Of a stretch of 64,000 nucleotides of DNA, positions 59,454-64,000 are shown piece by piece (the stretch's first letter is position 1; every line of letters begins with the position of its first letter). The stretch is from Desulfovibrio sp. JY (GTDB lineage Bacteria; Desulfobacterota; Desulfovibrionia; Desulfovibrionales; Desulfovibrionaceae), in contig CP082962.1 in the NCBI GenBank assembly GCA_021730285.1, forward strand, positions 2,356,001-2,420,000, read 5' to 3'. The notes below the pieces were generated by a model. The model was not told the origin of the DNA. It ran no database searches and saw only the letters and a list, made by a program, of their open reading frames with translations. The position numbers and the translations under genes are program-made.

Positions 59454-61181
59454 ATGGACAGACAGGAACAGCTCGCCCGTCTGCAGGACGGGGAAACTTT
59501 CGACCTACTCGTGATCGGCGGCGGGGCCACCGGCTGCGGCATCGCCCTGGACGCGGCCACCCGTGGCCTTCGCGTCGCCCTGGTGGAACGCGACGACTTC
59601 GCCCAGGGCACCAGCAGCAAAAGCACCAAGCTGGTGCACGGCGGCGTGCGCTACCTGGAAAAGGCCATCCTCAAATGCGACAGGGAGCAGTTCAACCTCG
59701 TGCGCGAGGGGCTGCGCGAGCGCGGCTGGCTGCTGAAAAACGCCCCCCATCTGGCCCATTCCATCCGCCTCATGACCCCGGTCAAAACCTGGTTCCAGGC
59801 CGCCTACATCTTTGCCGGCCTGGTGCTCTACGATCTCCTGGCCGGCCGGCTCTCCCTGGGACACAGCCGCATCGTCACCCGGGCCAAGGCGAAAAAGCTT
59901 TTTCCCCAGCTCAACCTCGACGGCTACAAGGCCGCGGTCATCTATGCCGACGGCCAGTTCAACGACGCGCGCATGGCCGTGACCCTGGCCCGGACCGCCG
60001 CAGCCTACGGCGCCGTGTGCGTCAACCACGTGGAAGTGACCGGGCTCGTCAAGGAAGGCGGCCGCGTCCGGGGCGCGCACCTGCGCGACCGGCAAAGCGG
60101 CCGGACCTGGACCGTGGCCGCCAAGGGCGTGGTCAACGCCACCGGCCCCTTTGCCGACGCCATCCGGCGCATGGACGACCCCGAAGCGCCGGGCATGCTC
60201 AAGGTCAGCTCCGGCATCCATATCCTGCTTGAGGCCGGCACCGTCCCCGACGACCTGTCGCTCATGATTCCGCGCACCGAGGACGGCCGCGTGCTCTTCA
60301 TGATCCCCTGGCAGGGCCACGTCCTTTTCGGCACCACCGACGAGCCGGCGGACATCGCCGTCGATCCGGCCCCGGATTGCAAGGACGTGGACTACCTGCT
60401 GCGCTATGCCAGCGCCTATCTGCGCAAGCCCGTGACCGGCCGGGACGTCCTGGCCGTGTGGAACGGCCTGCGGCCGCTGGTCTTCGACCCCAAGAAGGGG
60501 AGCACCCAGGAATTGGCCCGCACCCACGTCCTGACCAAGAGCCCGTCCGGGCTTTTGACCATGGCCGGCGGCAAGTGGACGAGCTACCGCGCCATGGCCG
60601 AGGACGCCGTGGACGCGGCCTGCGCCGCCTTCGGCCTTTGCGGGGATCGCTCCTGCGTCACCCGCGATCTGCGCCTGATCGGTTCCCGGGCGTTCTATCC
60701 CGGTGCCTGGCGGGATCTGGCCGCCCGGGAAAACATCGCCCCGGAGCTGGCCCGCTCGCTTTATTCCCTCTACGGCGACGAGGCCGGCGCGGTGCTGGCC
60801 CTTGGCCGGGAACTTGATCTCTTGACGCCCATTCATCCGGATCATCCCTATATCGGCGCGGAAGTGGCCTTTGCCGTGCGCCGGGAAATGGCGGTTTGCC
60901 TTGGCGACGTGTTGCTTAGGCGACTGCCGCTTGGACTTGTGGACATGCGCCATGCCGAGGAAGCGGCCCCGGTCGTGGCGACGATCATGGGACGGGAACT
61001 CGGCTGGGACGAGGACCGTCGCGTTCGTGAAGTGGAGAGCGCCCGCCGGCTGCTTGCGACCTGGTTTTCCGGGCAGGAAGCGTCGAACGCCGGGCGGGCG
61101 GACACATTGGTGGAGGAAGGCCTGGGCAAACAGCCCTGTTCCCGCCCGGAAGGGAAAGGGCCAACGGTCGAAGCGCTGTAA
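59454..61181 (+). CDS. glpD: FAD-dependent glycerol-3-phosphate dehydrogenase
   Basis: The 575-residue enzyme oxidises glycerol 3-phosphate to dihydroxyacetone phosphate and passes electrons to the quinone pool at the inner membrane. It has the FAD-binding VIGGGATGCGIALDAATRG near residue 20, SSKSTKLVHGGVRYLE, FNDARMAVTLARTAAAYGA, and GGKWTSYRAMAEDAVD. Length is within the family range. It starts 15 bases after the regulator and ends 12 bases before glpF. Confidence 0.95.
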   Translation: MDRQEQLARLQDGETFDLLVIGGGATGCGIALDAATRGLRVALVERDDFAQGTSSKSTKLVHGGVRYLEKAILKCDREQFNLVREGLRERGWLLKNAPHLAHSIRLMTPVKTWFQAAYIFAGLVLYDLLAGRLSLGHSRIVTRAKAKKLFPQLNLDGYKAAVIYADGQFNDARMAVTLARTAAAYGAVCVNHVEVTGLVKEGGRVRGAHLRDRQSGRTWTVAAKGVVNATGPFADAIRRMDDPEAPGMLKVSSGIHILLEAGTVPDDLSLMIPRTEDGRVLFMIPWQGHVLFGTTDEPADIAVDPAPDCKDVDYLLRYASAYLRKPVTGRDVLAVWNGLRPLVFDPKKGSTQELARTHVLTKSPSGLLTMAGGKWTSYRAMAEDAVDAACAAFGLCGDRSCVTRDLRLIGSRAFYPGAWRDLAARENIAPELARSLYSLYGDEAGAVLALGRELDLLTPIHPDHPYIGAEVAFAVRREMAVCLGDVLLRRLPLGLVDMRHAEEAAPVVATIMGRELGWDEDRRVREVESARRLLATWFSGQEASNAGRADTLVEEGLGKQPCSRPEGKGPTVEAL

Positions 61182-61193
61182 GAGGGGTGTTCC

Positions 61194-61994
61194 ATGAACG
61201 AGTCGTCACTGGGCAAGGAGATGTTCTCCGAATTTCTGGGGACCATGATCCTCATCATATTCGGAGCCGGATGTGTGGCCATGAAGGTCTTTTTCGGCGA
61301 GGCGTTGAACATATCATGGGACACGATCACCTTCGGTTGGGGCTTGGGCGTCTTTTTCGGCGTACTGGCCAGCCTGCGCTCCGGCGCGCACATCAACCCC
61401 GCCGTGACCCTGTCCCTGGCCGTCACCGGCCGGTTTCCCTGGGGCAAGGTGCTGCCCTACACCCTGGCCCAGACCGCCGGCGGCTTTCTCGGCGCGGCCA
61501 TCGTGTTCCTTGATTTCAAGGCCAAATGGCTCATGGCCGACCCGACGCTGGTCAAAACGGCCGGCATCTTCTGCACCTTCCCGGCCGTGCCCGGGTTCTG
61601 GCCGGGCTTTATCGACCAGGTCATCGGCACCGCCGTGCTCATGTTCGGCATCCTCTCCATCGGCGACTTCGGGGCCAAGAACAAGGTGCCCTGGATCGGC
61701 CCCGTGGCCGTGGCCATGCTGGTCATGGGCATCGGCATGAGCCTTGGGGCCATGAACGGATACGCCATCAATCCGGCCCGCGACTTCGGCCCTCGCTTTT
61801 TCGCCCTGCTGGCCGGGTTCACCCAACCGAACCTGATGGATATGAGCATCGTGCTCGTGCCCATCCTCGGACCCTTCGTCGGCGGCTCGCTCGGTGCGCT
61901 TATCTACGACAGGACCACCGGAGCGCTTAACAGGGACCCCAATGCCGATTTTTGCGAAGACGGCGCGCAGGAATGTGAGGAGTGTAAGTCATGA
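61194..61994 (+). CDS. glpF: Glycerol uptake facilitator (aquaglyceroporin)
   Basis: The 266-residue protein has six membrane segments and the two NPA boxes of the aquaporin pore (HINPAVTL near 68, [12 protein letters not shown] near 191). The Asp after NPAR marks the glycerol-transporting subfamily. The C-terminal tail ends in a Cys/Glu-rich ECEECKS. It overlaps glpK by ATGA. Confidence 0.95.
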   Translation: MNESSLGKEMFSEFLGTMILIIFGAGCVAMKVFFGEALNISWDTITFGWGLGVFFGVLASLRSGAHINPAVTLSLAVTGRFPWGKVLPYTLAQTAGGFLGAAIVFLDFKAKWLMADPTLVKTAGIFCTFPAVPGFWPGFIDQVIGTAVLMFGILSIGDFGAKNKVPWIGPVAVAMLVMGIGMSLGAMNGYAINPARDFGPRFFALLAGFTQPNLMDMSIVLVPILGPFVGGSLGALIYDRTTGALNRDPNADFCEDGAQECEECKS

Positions 61995-63484
61995 GCAAGT
62001 ACATTCTGGCCCTTGACCAGGGCACGACCAGTTCCCGGGCCATCCTTTTCACCCGCGAAGGCGACATCAAGCAGATCGCGCAAAAGGAGTTCACCCAGAT
62101 TTATCCCCAGCCGGGTTGGGTGGAGCACAACGCCAACGAAATCTTCGACACCCAGTCCTTCGTCATGGGGGAATGCCTGAGCCAGGCCGATGCCGACGCC
62201 TCGGATGTGGCGGCCATCGGCATCACCAACCAGCGCGAGACCACCGTGGTTTGGGAAAAGGCCACCGGGTCCCCCATTTGCAACGCCATCGTCTGGCAGG
62301 ACCGCCGCACGGCCGGCTTTTGCGACGAGCTCAAAAAACGCGGCCTGGAAGATACCTTCCGCTCCAAAACCGGCCTGGTCATCGACGCCTATTTCGCCGG
62401 CACCAAGATCCGCTGGATGCTCGACAACGTCCCCGGAGCCCGGGCCAAGGCCGAAAAGGGCGAACTGCTCTTCGGCACCATCGATTCCTGGCTCATCTGG
62501 AACCTGACCAAGGGCGCGGTCCACGTCACCGACACGTCCAATGCCAGCCGGACCCTGCTCTACAACATCCACACCGGCCAGTGGGACGACGAGCTGCTCG
62601 ATATCATGGGCGTGCCCCGTTCCATGTTGCCCCGCGTGAGCCAGTCCTCGGAAGTGGTCGGCGAGGTGCATCCCGAATTCCTGGGCCGGGCCCTGCCCAT
62701 CGCCGGCATCGCCGGCGACCAGCAGGCCGCCACCTACGGCAACGCCTGCCTGCACGAGGGCATGGCCAAAAACACCTACGGCACCGGCTGTTTCATGCTC
62801 ATGAACACCGGCACGACCCCCCGCCCCAGCACCAACAACCTCCTGACCACCGTGGCCTGGGGCACGCCGTCGGGGCGCTATTACGCCCTGGAAGGCAGCG
62901 TGTTCATCGCTGGCGCGGTGGTGCAGTGGCTGCGCGACGGCCTCGGCATCATCAAAAGCGCCCCCGAGGTGGAACAGCTCGCCCTGTCCGTGCCGGACAA
63001 TGGCGGCGTCTTCCTGGTGCCGGCCTTTGTCGGCCTTGGCGCGCCCCATTGGGACCAGTACGCCCGCGGCACCATGGTCGGCATCACCCGCGGCACGACC
63101 AAGGCCCATATCGCCCGGGCGGCCATCGAATCCATCGCCCTGCAGACCTACGACATCATGGGCTGCATGCAAAAGGACGCCGGCATCAAGCTGGAAACCC
63201 TGCGCGCCGACGGTGGGGCCACCCGCAACAACCTGCTCATGCAGTGCCAGGCGAACGTGCTGGGCGTGCCTGTCGAGCGGCCCAGGGTGACCGAGACCAC
63301 GGCCCTTGGCGCGGCCTATCTGGCCGGCCTGGCCGTCGGCTTCTGGCAAAGCGAGGAGGAGATCGCCGCCATGTGGCAGCTTGACCGCCGCTTCGAGCCG
63401 AACAAGTCCCCTGAAGAGCGGGAAAAGCTGATCTACGGCTGGCAGCGGGCCGTGGAACGCTGCCGCAACTGGATCGAATCCTAG
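61991..63484 (+). CDS. glpK: Glycerol kinase
   Basis: The 497-residue FGGY-family kinase phosphorylates glycerol to glycerol 3-phosphate, trapping it after entry through GlpF. It has [12 protein letters not shown] at the start, [32 protein letters not shown] and the [20 protein letters not shown] segment. Length is normal. It completes the operon and is followed by terminators. Confidence 0.97.
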   Translation: MSKYILALDQGTTSSRAILFTREGDIKQIAQKEFTQIYPQPGWVEHNANEIFDTQSFVMGECLSQADADASDVAAIGITNQRETTVVWEKATGSPICNAIVWQDRRTAGFCDELKKRGLEDTFRSKTGLVIDAYFAGTKIRWMLDNVPGARAKAEKGELLFGTIDSWLIWNLTKGAVHVTDTSNASRTLLYNIHTGQWDDELLDIMGVPRSMLPRVSQSSEVVGEVHPEFLGRALPIAGIAGDQQAATYGNACLHEGMAKNTYGTGCFMLMNTGTTPRPSTNNLLTTVAWGTPSGRYYALEGSVFIAGAVVQWLRDGLGIIKSAPEVEQLALSVPDNGGVFLVPAFVGLGAPHWDQYARGTMVGITRGTTKAHIARAAIESIALQTYDIMGCMQKDAGIKLETLRADGGATRNNLLMQCQANVLGVPVERPRVTETTALGAAYLAGLAVGFWQSEEEIAAMWQLDRRFEPNKSPEEREKLIYGWQRAVERCRNWIES

Positions 63485-63618
63485 GAGAGAGGCCTTCCGC
63501 CGTATTGCCCTCGAAATCCCTGCCCACGCATTTCGAGGCTGCGGCGCGGAGTGAACATATTGCCCGGTCCCTGCGGTTTGCCCGAAGACGAACCGGACCG
63601 TAGGGAAAACATGCGCGC

Positions 63619-63651
63619 GGCGGCATGGCTTCGGCCATGCCGCCTTATTTT
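63619..63651 (+). terminator. Rho-independent terminator of the glp operon
   Basis: A perfect 11-bp stem (GGCGGCATGGC with GCCATGCCGCC) and a TTCG tetraloop are followed by TTATTTTAT. Confidence 0.92.
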
Positions 63652-63684
63652 ATGGGGAAGAGGGGAGAAATGGGGAAAGAGGAT

Positions 63685-63725
63685 GCGAGAGGGGAAACCC
63701 TTTAAAAAGGGTTCTCCCCTCTCGC
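63685..63725 (+). repeat. Terminator-like repeat unit
   Basis: GCGAGAGGGGAAACCC arms with tail GCTCTCCCCTTCCTAAATTTT, the same unit as at 15952 and 51909. It backs up the glp terminator. The remaining parts of the 460-base gap 63485-63944 hold no gene. Confidence 0.72.
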
Positions 63726-63841
63726 GCTCTCCCCTTCCTAAATTTTATAATGGGGACATTGTCTGAGCAGGCCACTTTAAAGGCATTTCGTTTGAAAGGC
63801 ATGGGCAAGCGGCCTTTGGTGGTTGCTGTGCCGGCGGCTAG

Positions 63842-63944
63842 TGTGGCGTTCTCTAAAAAATATGACAATATTTTTTAGAGAAAAAATAATTATTTAAATA
63901 TATTATTCTCAAAATTCGTATGCACGAATTTCGAGAACGCGACA
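63842..63944. mobile_element. MITE-like AT-rich element with terminal inverted repeats
   Basis: TGTGGCGTTCTC on the left and GAGAACGCGACA on the right are inverted repeats (11 of 12), and each is flanked outside by CTAG, which looks like a target duplication of the IS5-group kind. Inside are a perfect 15-bp stem (63849-63882, loop GACA) and an 8-bp stem (63912-63931). The 103-base body is AT-rich and codes for nothing. Related full-length elements are not present in the window. Confidence 0.5.
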
Positions 63945-64000
63945 CTAGCCGATGGCGGCGGTAAGGATGGCCGCCAGTTCCTCGGACGACAGTTCCACGG
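63945..64000 (-). CDS. C-terminal end of a minus-strand gene (partial)
   Basis: On the minus strand the frame reads VELSSEELAAILTAAIG and stops at a TAG (63945-63947). The composition is that of a real helix, but the fragment is too short to identify. The stop codon lies in the CTAG next to the MITE-like element, so the insertion may have altered the gene's end. Confidence 0.45.
   Translation of the reverse strand, partial: VELSSEELAAILTAAIG

Overview
The window is high-GC DNA from a sulfate-reducing deltaproteobacterium of the Desulfovibrio type. The best pointers are a periplasmic [FeFe] hydrogenase HydAB pair, a molybdenum aldehyde oxidoreductase very close to the Desulfovibrio gigas Mop enzyme, a Desulfovibrio-type outer-membrane porin and a multihaem cytochrome c. 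The genus Solidesulfovibrio/Desulfovibrio is an inference. No rRNA, tRNA, CRISPR array or complete insertion sequence was seen.

Layout. 1-4.8 kb: multihaem cytochrome/TPR protein, periplasmic amino-acid-binding protein, anion permease. 5-12 kb: an alcohol/aldehyde oxidation unit (sigma-54 activator, iron alcohol dehydrogenase, Mop) with a recognisable -24/-12 promoter and upstream dyads. 12-16 kb: ABC exporter plus UPF0718/UPF0703 membrane pair. 16-20 kb: porin and HydAB. 20.6-25.4 kb: CoA-disulfide-reductase/rhodanese fusion, RsmI, histidine kinase, HPt protein. 25.6-39.5 kb: a surface-glycan region (two SGNH proteins, a glycosidase-glycosyltransferase fusion, an MsbA-like ABC exporter, a second glycosyltransferase, a secreted glycosidase, GalE) with a toxin-antitoxin pair inside it and a ComFB protein at its end. 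39.7-45.6 kb: corrinoid genes (cobM, cobL, cbiD, cobB), YjbQ and a membrane protein. 45.9-49.3 kb: a Csd4-like peptidoglycan peptidase, a phasin-like protein and an ABC1/UbiB kinase. 49.3-55.4 kb: an unusual operon. 56-58 kb: MFS transporter and TetR regulator. 58.5-63.5 kb: glycerol operon (SorC-type regulator, GlpD, GlpF, GlpK). 63.6-64 kb: terminators, a small AT-rich inverted-repeat element and the end of another gene.

The most interesting system is the minus-strand operon at 49296-55400. In transcription order it encodes a [NiFe]-hydrogenase large-subunit-like protein with altered metal-binding motifs and no small subunit, a HydE-like radical SAM protein with a CxCx4C cluster motif, a NifH-like ATPase that keeps both cluster cysteines, and NifD-like and NifK-like proteins in which only the NifD-like one keeps candidate cluster cysteines. 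I know of no characterised pathway with this set. It may be a nitrogenase-like reductase with its own metallocofactor or tetrapyrrole-type substrate.

The window is also rich in intergenic hairpin repeats. One family of terminator-like units often occurs as tail-to-tail pairs. A second family has an identical 31-base core inside long arms that differ between copies but stay self-complementary. A third, GC-rich family has apparently been translated in frame inside CobB and at the CbiD C-terminus.
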